DNA from: Spirochaetaceae bacterium
GTDB lineage: Bacteria > Spirochaetota > Spirochaetia > Treponematales > Rectinemataceae
DNA length: 64,000 nucleotides
Direction: 5' to 3'
Assembly (NCBI GenBank): GCA_025356015.1
Contig: JANXYO010000069.1
Coordinates: 1 to 64,000, forward strand
The position numbers and the translations under genes were made by a program. The notes under the pieces were generated by a model. That model saw nothing but the letters and a program-made list of their open reading frames with translations. It was not told where the DNA came from and did not search any database. Shown here piece by piece: positions 15,292-23,104 of this stretch. Numbering within the stretch: the first letter of the stretch is position 1; each line of letters begins with the position of its first letter.

Positions 15292-16305
15292 TCACCGGGT
15301 CTTCCTGTGCGAGAGGAAGTCCAGGGAGACGGCGACTAGGAGGACGAGGCCCGTCACCAGCGACTGCCAGTAGGGTCCCACGTCCATCAGGTTGAGCGAG
15401 GTCTGGATGAGGGCGAGGAGGGCTATGCCCAGGACAGAGCCGAAGATCGTGCCCTCGCCTCCGTTCAGGCTCGCCCCGCCGATGACCGCCGCGGAGATCG
15501 CGTCCATGTTCACCGTCGTCGCCAGGGTGTTCGTCGCCGAGTTGAAACGGGCTATGGAGAGGATGCCGGCGAAGGCCGCGAGGGCACCCACGAGCATGTA
15601 GACTCCCATCCTCACCTTGTTGACATTGATGCCCGAGAAGCGGGCCGACTTCTCGTTCGAGCCGACGTAGTAGATCTTGCGTATGATCGTGGCCCTACGG
15701 GAGAGGAAGTCGAAGACGAAAACCACGACCAGGAAGAGAAGGATGACGAAGGGCATCCCCGTCGAGCCTATCATGCCGCGTCCGATGAACTTGAAGGCGT
15801 CGGGCAGGCTCTGCAGCGGGAGGGGCATGCCCTGGGACACGACCGAGGCGACGCCGTAGCCGACCTGCATCATGCCCAATGTCGTAATGAAGGGCGACAG
15901 GCCGATGCGCGTGATGAAGAGGCCGTTGATCGCCCCGATGAGGAGGCCCAGGCCGATGCCGATGGCTGCGGCCAGCCAGATGTTCATGTGGAGGTTCAGG
16001 AAGAGGGTCCCCACCACGATGCCCACGAGGGCCATGACGGCGCCGACCGAGAGGTCGATGCCCCCGCTGATGAGGGCCAATGTCATGGCGATGACGACCA
16101 TGCCGTTGATGGCGAAGCTCATGAACATGGTCCTGAAGTTCTCCACCGTGAGGAAGTAGGGGGAGAGAAAGGTCATGATCAGGCCGAGGCCCAGGATCAC
16201 GAGGATCGTCGTGCCCTCCCTGAAGCCGCCCTTTCCGCCGAGCCGTCCTGCCCTGCCCCTCTTCGCGTCGGCCGGGGCCGCGCCCTTGATAGTGCTCGCA
16301 TTCAT
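15292..16305 (-). CDS. Ribose-type sugar ABC transporter permease (left arm)
   Basis: 337-residue inner-membrane permease of the RbsC/AraH family (BPD_transp_2) with eight to ten hydrophobic helices. Family motifs are IALISGGIDLSVGAVMALVG-like (ALISGGIDLSVGAVMAL), GAINGLFITRIGLSPFITTL, YYVGSNEKSARFSGI and VIGGASLNGGEGTIFGSV. The start ATG 16305 overlaps the ATPase stop by four bases (ATGA), showing translational coupling. The polar, lysine/arginine-rich first 30 residues are cytoplasmic. The AOR gene follows 43 bases later, tying transport to aldehyde oxidation. The substrate cannot be read from the permease. Confidence 0.93.
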   Translation of the reverse strand: MNASTIKGAAPADAKRGRAGRLGGKGGFREGTTILVILGLGLIMTFLSPYFLTVENFRTMFMSFAINGMVVIAMTLALISGGIDLSVGAVMALVGIVVGTLFLNLHMNIWLAAAIGIGLGLLIGAINGLFITRIGLSPFITTLGMMQVGYGVASVVSQGMPLPLQSLPDAFKFIGRGMIGSTGMPFVILLFLVVVFVFDFLSRRATIIRKIYYVGSNEKSARFSGINVNKVRMGVYMLVGALAAFAGILSIARFNSATNTLATTVNMDAISAAVIGGASLNGGEGTIFGSVLGIALLALIQTSLNLMDVGPYWQSLVTGLVLLVAVSLDFLSHRKTR

Positions 16306-17870
16306 ACCGCTGCTCCTGTGCCTTCGGTTTCGCGCTCTTCGCTGCTCAGGCATGCCATCTGGATGATGGACCGCTCGTTCACGTCTGCGCCCTCGAGTAT
16401 CCCGCAGATCCTGCCCTCGTACATGACAGCCACCCGGTCGCAGACCCCGATGACCTCGGGCAGCTCGGAGGAGATCATGATGACCCCGATCCCCTCGCTG
16501 GCGAGCTTGCGCAGGAGGTGGTATATCTGGGCCTTTGACCCGATGTCGATGCCCCTCGTGGGCTCGTCCATGATGACGACCTTGGGAGCCACGGAGAGGA
16601 GCTTTGAGATGAGGACCTTCTGCTGGTTGCCGCCCGAGAGGCTGTTCGCCTTCTGGCCCACGCTGGCGAGCTTGATCTGCATCTCGCTTGAGTACTTCTC
16701 GGCGAGGCCCGACTCGGCCTTCGCCTGGATGAGGCCGACGGACGCGACCCGGGAGAGGTCCATGACCGAGATGTTCTTGGCGATCGAGAGGTCCAGGAAG
16801 AGACCCTCGAGGGCGCGGTTCTCGGTCAGGTAGACAAGACCCTTCGCAATGGCGTCCCGGTACTCGCGAGGCTCGATCTCCTCGCCAAGGAGGCTGACCC
16901 TGCCAGAGTCCTTGCGGCTCAGGCCGCAGATGGCCCGCGCCACCTCGGTCCTGCCGGAGCCGACCAGGCCCGCGAAGCCGAGGATCTCGCCGCGGCGCAG
17001 GGAGAAGCTCACGTCCTCGAACTCGCCCTTGCGTGTGAGGCCTGAGACCTCGAGGATCGGCTCGGCCGTGGCCGGGCCCGCGGTGGCGGCGGCGCCGCAT
17101 CCCATCGCCGAGGCCACGGCTTTGGCGGGGTAGATGTCCTTGAGGTCGCGGCCGACCATGCGGTTGACGAGTTCGACCTGCGTGATATCGGCGACGGCCC
17201 TTGTCTCGATGAGGCGGCCATCGCGCAGGATCGTCACCATGTCGGCCACCCGGTAGATCTCGGCGAGGCGGTGGCTTATATAGAGGATTCCGATGCCCTT
17301 CTTCTTGAGGGTCCCGATGATGCGGAACAGGACCTCGGTCTCCGACTCGGTGAGGGCCGCGGTGGGCTCGTCGAAGATGATCACCTTGCAGTTGACCGAT
17401 AGGGCCTTGACGATCTCGATGACCTGCTGCTGGGAGATGCTCAGGTCCCTCACCTTCTGGTGGGGATCGATGCGGCTGTGTGCCTCGAAATCGGCCAGGA
17501 GCTTCGCCGTCTTGGCGAAGATGCCCTTGAAGTCGACGAGGCCGGCGCCCCTGATGGCCGGCATGAAGATGTTCTCGGCGACGCTTATGTGCTGGCAGAG
17601 GGCTATCTCCTGGTGGACGAAGCCTATGCCGAGCTGGAGGGCGTCGTTGGGCGAGCGGACCGAGACCTTCTCGCCCTCGAGATAGATCTCGCCCTCGTCC
17701 GTCTGGTAGACCCCGCCGATGACGTTCATCAGGGTCGATTTTCCCGCCCCGTTCTCGCCGACGACTGCGTGGACCGTGCCCGGCTCCACACAGATGCTGA
17801 CCCCGTCGAGGGCCTGGGTGGCGAAGAACCGCTTGCGGATGCCGCGCACTTCCAGAATCGGATTAGCCAT
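16302..17870 (-). CDS. Ribose-type sugar ABC transporter double ATPase (left arm)
   Basis: 522 residues with two ABC domains, as in RbsA/MglA. Domain one has Walker A GENGAGKST, signature region LSISQQQVIEIVKALS and Walker B VIIFDEPTAALTESE. Domain two has the degenerate loop GLVGSGRTEVARA, signature LSGGNQQKVLISK and Walker B VVIMDEPTRGIDIG, the usual asymmetry in this family. I start at MANPILEV (17870), about six bases after GAGGGGCG. Codons further upstream belong to an intergenic repeat. It powers import with the permease (ATGA overlap) and the binding protein encoded 240 bases upstream. Confidence 0.93.
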   Translation of the reverse strand: MANPILEVRGIRKRFFATQALDGVSICVEPGTVHAVVGENGAGKSTLMNVIGGVYQTDEGEIYLEGEKVSVRSPNDALQLGIGFVHQEIALCQHISVAENIFMPAIRGAGLVDFKGIFAKTAKLLADFEAHSRIDPHQKVRDLSISQQQVIEIVKALSVNCKVIIFDEPTAALTESETEVLFRIIGTLKKKGIGILYISHRLAEIYRVADMVTILRDGRLIETRAVADITQVELVNRMVGRDLKDIYPAKAVASAMGCGAAATAGPATAEPILEVSGLTRKGEFEDVSFSLRRGEILGFAGLVGSGRTEVARAICGLSRKDSGRVSLLGEEIEPREYRDAIAKGLVYLTENRALEGLFLDLSIAKNISVMDLSRVASVGLIQAKAESGLAEKYSSEMQIKLASVGQKANSLSGGNQQKVLISKLLSVAPKVVIMDEPTRGIDIGSKAQIYHLLRKLASEGIGVIMISSELPEVIGVCDRVAVMYEGRICGILEGADVNERSIIQMACLSSEERETEGTGAAV

Positions 17871-17915
17871 GTCTTCGCCCCTCATGCAAAAGAATCGAAC
17901 CGCAGGAGAAATATG

Positions 17916-18077
17916 AACCGCAGAGACGCAGAGACGCAGAGGGAATAGGGGATAGAGAAGAGCCGAGCGAAGGAAATCGTTGGAGGACACCACATGCTGC
18001 GGCGATCATTTCTTCTTCTCCATCCCTTCTTTCATCTCGTCTCCCTCCCCTCTCTGCGACTCTGCGCCTCTGCGGTT
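17916..18077. repeat. 162-bp imperfect inverted-repeat element between binding-protein and ATPase genes
   Basis: The left end (17916-17943) begins AACCGCAGAGACGCAGAG and the right end (18048-18077) is its near-complement ending CTCTGCGGTT. The inner arms also pair imperfectly (ATAGGGGATAGAGAAGA against a run reading CTCCATCCCTTCTTTC). The whole could fold as one long hairpin. A related core lies at 13317-13330. The CGCAGAG-type repeat resembles widespread intergenic palindromes. It could lower expression of the downstream ATPase relative to the binding protein. Confidence 0.65.
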
Positions 18078-18110
18078 TCTTCTAGTTGACGGCTTGCCGG
18101 TAGTTCAGCC

Positions 18111-19136
18111 TCACCAGCCGACGAACTGCTTGGATCCGCGCTTCTTGAGCCAGTCGTTCGTGTAGAAGTACTTGGCGTTGTCGGCGGTGATCAGGTCGAG
18201 GCCGTTGTCGACGTAGGGGAGGCTGAGGAGGAAGTCACCCTTGGCCGAGGCGCCGTTGAGCGGATCGACCATCTGGTTCTTCGTGAGATAGAGGATCATG
18301 AAGCTGAGGTAGCCCTGCATGTAGGCGTTCGGCTGGATGGAGCCCATCATCTGACCCTTCTGGATCATCTCGAGGATGGCGGCGTCCATGTCGCAGCAGA
18401 GGACCTTGATCTTCCCGCCGAGCTCGACCGAGGCCTGGGCGGCCGCGCGGCCCGAGGGGCCTTCGGGGCTGAAGATGCCGCCGAGGTCGGGGTTCTTCTG
18501 GGCGACGCTCATGATCGCGGCGTAGGTCTTGGCCCCGTCCTGCTGGGACATGTACTCGGCCACGACCTCGATCCCGGGGAACTCGTCCTTGAGGGTCTTG
18601 ATGAAGGTGTTGACGCGGATCTGGTGGTTGGTCTGGGTGTTGCGGGTGACCATGACCTTGCCCTTGCCGCCGAGGGCCTTGGCCATCGCGCGGGCGGCGA
18701 AAGCGCCTTCCTTCTCATTGGAGGAGGTGACGAAGCCGACCTTGGCGGTGTTGGTGTCGCTGGCGAAGGTGACGACGGGGATCTTCTTGGCCATCGCCGA
18801 CTTTACGGGCTCGATGAAGGCCGCGTCGTCGACCGGGGAAAGGGCGATGCCCGCCGGCTTCTTGGTCATGATCTGCTCAAAGGCCGTGACCTGCTTGGGA
18901 CCATCGTACTCGGTCGTGCCCTGGTAGACGGCCTTCACGCCCATCTGCCTGGCGGCGTCCTTGAAGCCCTCGAAGGCGGCGACCCAGTACTCCACACCCG
19001 AGACGAAGGTGCACATGTAGTAGGTCTGGTCGGCCGGGCCGGAGAACTTCTTGTTCTGGACCTGCGCGGCGACTGCACCCATTCCGAGGATGCAGAGGAT
19101 GAGGAGAATCGAGAGAACTTTCACAGTCTTTGCCAC
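18111..19136 (-). CDS. Sugar ABC transporter substrate-binding protein (left arm)
   Basis: 341 residues with a signal peptide (KVLSILLILCILGMGAVAAQ, cleavage about residue 24), then a periplasmic-binding-protein type 1 fold (Peripla_BP_4): YYMCTFVSGVEYWVAAFEGF, ITFASDT-like hinge VVTFASDTNTAKVGFVTSSN, KVMVTRNTQTNHQIRVNTF, and a lobe switch near IFSPEGPSGRAAAQ. Starts with GTG 19136, preceded by AGGAGG. It is the first gene of the left operon, reading away from the shared divergent control region. Closest in kind to ribose/xylose/autoinducer-type binding proteins. The ligand is unknown. A long repeat element follows it. Confidence 0.92.
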   Translation of the reverse strand: MAKTVKVLSILLILCILGMGAVAAQVQNKKFSGPADQTYYMCTFVSGVEYWVAAFEGFKDAARQMGVKAVYQGTTEYDGPKQVTAFEQIMTKKPAGIALSPVDDAAFIEPVKSAMAKKIPVVTFASDTNTAKVGFVTSSNEKEGAFAARAMAKALGGKGKVMVTRNTQTNHQIRVNTFIKTLKDEFPGIEVVAEYMSQQDGAKTYAAIMSVAQKNPDLGGIFSPEGPSGRAAAQASVELGGKIKVLCCDMDAAILEMIQKGQMMGSIQPNAYMQGYLSFMILYLTKNQMVDPLNGASAKGDFLLSLPYVDNGLDLITADNAKYFYTNDWLKKRGSKQFVGW

Positions 19137-19191
19137 GATGAACCTCCTGGTTCTACAGGCTGGTCGATCAAGTCGTCCAGCTCATGGGGGC

Positions 19192-19220
19192 AGTGTGGGG
19201 CAGGTTTGGGACTTTGTCAA
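19192..19220 (-). promoter_or_regulatory. Candidate sigma70 promoter for the left arm
   Basis: On the minus strand a perfect -35 TTGACA (19215-19220) is followed after 17 bases by CACACT (19192-19197), a weak -10 that keeps the A at position 2 and T at position 6. It lies 56 bases upstream of the binding-protein GTG. The poor -10 suggests an activator-dependent promoter. Confidence 0.35.
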
Positions 19221-19239
19221 CGAATATTTTACTGGCAGT

Positions 19240-19258
19240 CGTTAGATTTGATATAACG
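19240..19258. promoter_or_regulatory. Candidate operator in the divergent control region
   Basis: CGTTA-N9-TAACG is a perfect 5-bp inverted repeat centred between the two arms, upstream of both promoters. The 9-base AACGAATAT occurs twice around it (19219 and 19255). The inner ATTTGATATA recurs at 21678-21687 near the promoter of the alcohol dehydrogenase gene. IclR, encoded at 20703, is the natural candidate to bind. Confidence 0.4.
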
Positions 19259-19266
19259 AATATATG

Positions 19267-19294
19267 TTGACTGAAACGCCGAACTTGCTATAAT
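19267..19294 (+). promoter_or_regulatory. Strong sigma70-type promoter for the right arm
   Basis: TTGACT (19267-19272), a 16-base spacer and a perfect TATAAT (19289-19294) lie 60 bases before the ATG of the URO-D-family gene at 19355. It is the best promoter match in the window. The candidate operator lies directly upstream. Confidence 0.7.
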
Positions 19295-19354
19295 TCGCTC
19301 GACAGGCTAAGAGACCGCGGACACCCACCCATCAAATGGGAAGGAGATCGATCC

Positions 19355-20614
19355 ATGAACGGAAGAGAAAGGATACGGCTCGCCCTCGATCACAAGGAAG
19401 CAGACAGGGTCCCGGTGGATTTCGGGGGCTGCGCCCAGACGACCATCCACGTGAGCGTAATTGCCCAGCTTCGGGACCACTTCGGCCTGCCCAAGGAGCC
19501 GGTCATCGTCGAGGAGCCCTACACCATGATGGGACGCCTCGACGAGGACCTCAAACAGGCCATGGGTGTCGACGTCGACGCCCTCAACCCCCTGTATTCC
19601 TTCTTTGGCATCCCTCGCGCGGGCTGGAAGGAGTTCAGGATGGAGGACGGCCTGGAGGTCCTGGTGCCGGGCGACTTCCACGTGACGAGGGACAGTCAGG
19701 GGGACATATTCACCTATCCCCAGGGCGACACTTCCGTCCCTCCGAGCGCCCGCATGCCCAAGGGTGGCTACTACTTCGACGCCCTTATGCGGCAGGAGCC
19801 CATCGTCGAGGAAAAGCTGAAAGCAGAGGACAATCTCGAGGAGTTCGGCCAGGTGAGCGAGCAGGAGCTCGATTTCCTCGTCCAGGGCCTCAAGGCACAG
19901 GCCGCCTCGGGCCGCGCCAGTCTTGGCGTCGTGCCCGGCTCTGGTCTGGGCGACATCGCCTGCGTACCGGCGCCATGGATGAAGGCTCCCAAGGGCATCA
20001 GGGACATCGAGGAATGGTACATCTCCACGATTGCCCGGCCCGAACTCCTCCACGAGATCTTCTCCCGCCAGACCGATATTGCCATCGGGAACCTCAAGCG
20101 GATCCACGACAGGATCGGCGAGGGCATGGACGTGGCATGGGTCTGCGGAGCCGACTTCGGTACCCAGACCTCGACCTTCTGCTCGCCTGGGACCTTCAAC
20201 GAGCTTTACAAGCCCTACTACCGCAAGGTCAACGACTGGATCCACGGGAACACGGCCTGGAGGACCTTCAAGCACTGCTGCGGTGCGATCGAGTCCTTTA
20301 TGGAAGCTTTCATAGAATCGGGCTTTGACGTCATCAATCCCGTCCAGTGGACGGCGAGCGGCATGGACCCGAAGCTCCTCAAGGAGCGCTACGGCTCGCG
20401 CATGGTGTTCTGGGGCGGCGGGGTCGACACTCAGAGGACCCTGCCCTTCGGGACTCCCCAGCAGGTCCGGGCCGAGGTCCTCTCGGTCTGCGAAACCTTC
20501 GCCCCGGGGGGCGGCTTTGTCTTCAACACCATACACAACATCCAGGCGAACACCCCGGTAGCCAACATCGTCGCCATGCTCGATGCCCTGGACGAATACA
20601 ATGGCCGCCCCTAG
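19355..20614 (+). CDS. URO-D-family protein of the sugar island (second, divergent type)
   Basis: 419 residues with the uroporphyrinogen-decarboxylase/methyltransferase barrel. The N-terminus MNGRERIRLALDHKEADRVP and the strand GADFGTQTSTFCSP are typical. The metal-site region reads FKHCCGAIESFM, but the region that carries the third zinc ligand in MtaA-type enzymes reads FNTIHNIQANTPVANI, so that Cys is absent. This marks a separate subfamily often found in carbohydrate clusters, with no established function. The ATG has AAGGAGATCG upstream and follows a strong promoter. It is the first gene of the right arm and faces the ABC operon of the left arm. It is not a haem enzyme judging by context. 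Confidence 0.82.
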   Translation: MNGRERIRLALDHKEADRVPVDFGGCAQTTIHVSVIAQLRDHFGLPKEPVIVEEPYTMMGRLDEDLKQAMGVDVDALNPLYSFFGIPRAGWKEFRMEDGLEVLVPGDFHVTRDSQGDIFTYPQGDTSVPPSARMPKGGYYFDALMRQEPIVEEKLKAEDNLEEFGQVSEQELDFLVQGLKAQAASGRASLGVVPGSGLGDIACVPAPWMKAPKGIRDIEEWYISTIARPELLHEIFSRQTDIAIGNLKRIHDRIGEGMDVAWVCGADFGTQTSTFCSPGTFNELYKPYYRKVNDWIHGNTAWRTFKHCCGAIESFMEAFIESGFDVINPVQWTASGMDPKLLKERYGSRMVFWGGGVDTQRTLPFGTPQQVRAEVLSVCETFAPGGGFVFNTIHNIQANTPVANIVAMLDALDEYNGRP

Positions 20615-20702
20615 GGGCCCCTCAAGGCGGGGAGGGGCGGACAAGGTGGCTCCACTTGACCTCAGGCAGGACGATGGGCTAGCCTTATTTCCATATACCA
20701 CA

Positions 20703-21581
20703 ATGATCGACCTCGAGGAGGACGACCTGGCCAGCCCCAAGAAGAAGACAAAGGAACCCCGGGAATACTCAGCACCCGCCGTCGACCGCACCCTCGATGT
20801 CCTCGAATACATGGCCAAAAGCTCCCAGCCCTACGGGGCGACCGAGCTTTCCCGCGCCCTCAAGATCCCCCTCAACTCCGTCTTCCGCATCCTCAAGCGT
20901 CTCACCGAGCGCGAATACACGACCCAGGACCCCATCTCGGGCGGCTACCAGCTCGGGACCAAGGTCTTTTCCCTGGGGATGAGCCTGTACACACGCTACG
21001 AGCTCCGCCAGCGGGCCAGGGTCCACCTTGAGTGGCTGTGCCGGGAGACCGAGGAGACTGTCCAGATGTCAGTCCCCCGGGGCGAAAAGCTCCTCGTCCT
21101 GGACACGATCAGCCCCGAGGTCGAATTCTACCTCAGGGTCGTGCCGGGGAGCCTCGTATACTACCACCCGAGCGCCTTCGGCAAGGCGATCCTCGCCTTC
21201 GAGACCGAGGAGAGGGTCCTTGAGATCCTCCCGCCCCGGCTTCCGGCCCTCACCCCAAAGACCATCCTCCTGCGCACCGAGCTGGTTAAGAGCCTCGAGG
21301 AAACGAGGAAGACGGGCCTCGCCTACGACGACGAGGAGTACACGACGGGCATCCTCTGCATCGGCGCCCCCGTCTTCGACGTTTCCGAGAGGGCCGTCGC
21401 CGGCCTGGGCATCACCGGCCTGATCTCAACCTTCGGCAAGGGCCGCAAGGCCATATTCGAGCAGCTCGTCCTCGAATGCGCCCGCCGGGTCTCCAAGGAT
21501 ATCGGCTACACGGGCAAGTTCTTCGACGACAAGCTCAACCGGATCGTCGAGAGCCTTCCCAAGGAGCCCGAGGTCTACTAG
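20703..21581 (+). CDS. IclR-family transcriptional regulator
   Basis: 292 residues. Winged helix-turn-helix at about 20-85 (APAVDRTLDVLEYMAKSSQP, YGATELSRALKIPLNSVFRI) and an IclR effector domain at about 100-275 (FGKAILAFETEE, GLAYDDEEYTTGILCIGAPV). It is about 25 residues longer than many IclRs, owing to a charged N-terminal tail. The ATG at 20703 has no clear ribosome site, and CATATACC lies just upstream, so a leaderless start is possible. It sits 88 bases after the URO-D gene and is followed by a terminator. It is the only regulator in the island and the likely controller of both arms, probably responding to a pathway intermediate. Confidence 0.93.
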   Translation: MIDLEEDDLASPKKKTKEPREYSAPAVDRTLDVLEYMAKSSQPYGATELSRALKIPLNSVFRILKRLTEREYTTQDPISGGYQLGTKVFSLGMSLYTRYELRQRARVHLEWLCRETEETVQMSVPRGEKLLVLDTISPEVEFYLRVVPGSLVYYHPSAFGKAILAFETEERVLEILPPRLPALTPKTILLRTELVKSLEETRKTGLAYDDEEYTTGILCIGAPVFDVSERAVAGLGITGLISTFGKGRKAIFEQLVLECARRVSKDIGYTGKFFDDKLNRIVESLPKEPEVY

Positions 21582-21616
21582 CGCCCGACAAGCCCAGCAA
21601 CAATCTTCGTCACACT

Positions 21617-21646
21617 AGGCCCCTCCCCGCGGAGGGGCCTTTTTTT
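21617..21646 (+). terminator. Rho-independent terminator after the IclR gene
   Basis: AGGCCCCTCC and GGAGGGGCCT form a 10-bp stem around a 4-base loop, followed by seven T residues. It separates the URO-D/iclR unit from the catabolic genes downstream. Confidence 0.9.
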
Positions 21647-21710
21647 GTGCGCCCAAATGGAAGCCATATATTCTGCATTTGATATACCAATTTTACCTGT
21701 GGAATAATCA

Positions 21711-21739
21711 TTGACAGTTGAAATATAGCATGGTACTAC
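21711..21739 (+). promoter_or_regulatory. Candidate sigma70 promoter for the right-arm catabolic genes
   Basis: A perfect -35 TTGACA (21711-21716), a 17-base spacer and TACTAC (21734-21739) lie about 120 bases before ATG 21860. ATTTGATATACC lies 24 bases upstream of the -35 and shares ATTTGATATA with the divergent control region at 19246-19255. Confidence 0.5.
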
Positions 21740-21859
21740 TACCTGTAAAATGAATCAGAGAGCACGGAACCTGGTCTAGGAAGGACGGTTTCAACCGGAA
21801 CAGCGGCGTCGCCGCGGCCTTCGAGAGGGAATCCGGAAGATCAATTTAGGAGGGTGGAT

Positions 21860-23026
21860 ATGATCAAGGACTTCAGCTTCTACATTCCCGTGAAACTCGT
21901 GTTTGGCGAAGGCAAGCTCGCCGCCGCGGGCGACGAGGTGAAGGCCATCGGCAAGAAGGCCCTCATTGTCACGACCGGCGAACTCTTCAAGAAGACGGGC
22001 CTCGTCGACCGCCTGGCAAAGGTCCTTGCCGCCGCAGGCGTGGCTTCGGCCGAGTACAGCGACGTCTCCCCCAACCCGCTCCACACCGAGATAGACGCCG
22101 GCGCCGCCTTCGCGAAGAAGAACGGCTGCGACGTCATGATCGGCCTCGGCGGCGGCAGCGCCATCGACGCGGCCAAGGGCATGGCCATCGCCCTCGGCCA
22201 CGACAGGCCCATCTGGGACTTCTGCATGGGACCGAACCAGGCCAGCATCAGCTCGAAGACCCTGCCCATCGTCGCCATCACGACGACCTCGGGCACAGGC
22301 AGCGAAGGGACCCAGTGGGCCGTGATCACCAACAAGGCCACCCTCGAGAAGCCGGGCATCGGCTCTGACTACACCTTTGCCCGCGTGGCCATCGTCGACC
22401 CCGAGCTCATGGTTTCCATGCCCCCCAAGGTCACCGCCTCCACCGGCTTCGACGCCCTGGCCCACTCCATAGAGGCCTACACCTCGACCCTCGCCACCCC
22501 CATCACCGACATGTACTGCGAAGAGGCCATCAGACTCATCGGCAAGTACCTGCGCCGGGCCGTCAAGGACGGCAAGGACCGCGAGGCCCGCAATGGCATG
22601 GCCTTCGCCAACACCCTTGGCGGCTTCTCGATCGCCGTCGGCATCGTCACGGTCTGCCACGGCCTGGCCCACTCGGTCGGCGGGGTCGCGAACACCACCC
22701 ATGGCGAGAGCCTCGCCGCCATGACCCCCCAGACCATGCGCTTCTCCATGGCCGGCAACCCCGACAAGTTCAAGAACATTGGAATGTTCCTCCGAGACGA
22801 GTATGTGAACCTTGGCCAGGAAAGGCTCGAGGACTCGGTGCGCGAGGTTGAGAGGCTCATCGCCGACGTGGGCCTCGACAACGGGCTCTCGAAGCAGGGC
22901 GTGAAGGAAGGCGACATCGAGCGCATCGCCGACGGCGTCGTCCGCTACATGGGCGGCTCGATCGAGATCGATCCCATGAATCCCACAAAGAAGGACCTCG
23001 TCGAGATCCTCAGGAAATCCATGTAG
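21860..23026 (+). CDS. Iron-containing alcohol dehydrogenase (right arm)
   Basis: 388 residues. GLGGGSAIDAAKGMAIAL is the nucleotide loop, and TTTSGTGSEGTQWAVIT is the classical FeADH motif. Metal ligands are Asp and His in TGFDALAHSIEAY and His residues in VTVCHGLAHSVGGVANTTHG. Relatives oxidise or reduce 1,3-propanediol, butanol, lactaldehyde or glycolaldehyde. The start ATG 21860 is placed at optimum distance from AGGAGGG; a GTG six bases earlier lies inside that site. It is a different subgroup from the left-arm enzyme at 9650-10822, so the island has two non-redundant dehydrogenases. It is the first gene of the unit that runs to the transketolase genes. Confidence 0.92.
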   Translation: MIKDFSFYIPVKLVFGEGKLAAAGDEVKAIGKKALIVTTGELFKKTGLVDRLAKVLAAAGVASAEYSDVSPNPLHTEIDAGAAFAKKNGCDVMIGLGGGSAIDAAKGMAIALGHDRPIWDFCMGPNQASISSKTLPIVAITTTSGTGSEGTQWAVITNKATLEKPGIGSDYTFARVAIVDPELMVSMPPKVTASTGFDALAHSIEAYTSTLATPITDMYCEEAIRLIGKYLRRAVKDGKDREARNGMAFANTLGGFSIAVGIVTVCHGLAHSVGGVANTTHGESLAAMTPQTMRFSMAGNPDKFKNIGMFLRDEYVNLGQERLEDSVREVERLIADVGLDNGLSKQGVKEGDIERIADGVVRYMGGSIEIDPMNPTKKDLVEILRKSM

Positions 23027-23037
23027 CTGCCGCGCTC

Positions 23038-23075
23038 GAGGAGGCAAAAGGCCCCAAACGGGCCTCCCGCCTCCT
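23038..23075. other. Intergenic hairpin between the ADH and lactonase genes
   Basis: GAGGAGGC pairs with GCCTCCTT, with an inner AGGCCC/GGGCCT stem. No T-run follows, so it is more likely an mRNA-stability or partial-termination element than a true terminator. Confidence 0.4.
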
Positions 23076-23104
23076 TATGATCGCGCACGAGGGGCCATAC
23101 ACCG

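Noticed and set aside
15292-19136. Naming the transporter genes rbsA, rbsB and rbsC
   Set aside because: They belong to the broad ribose/xylose/galactose-type family, but no ribokinase or ribose-specific gene is near, so the ligand is unknown.
19355-20614. A haem-biosynthesis role (hemE) for the URO-D-fold proteins
   Set aside because: Both lie in sugar gene clusters. One has an MtaA zinc site, and no other haem gene is nearby.
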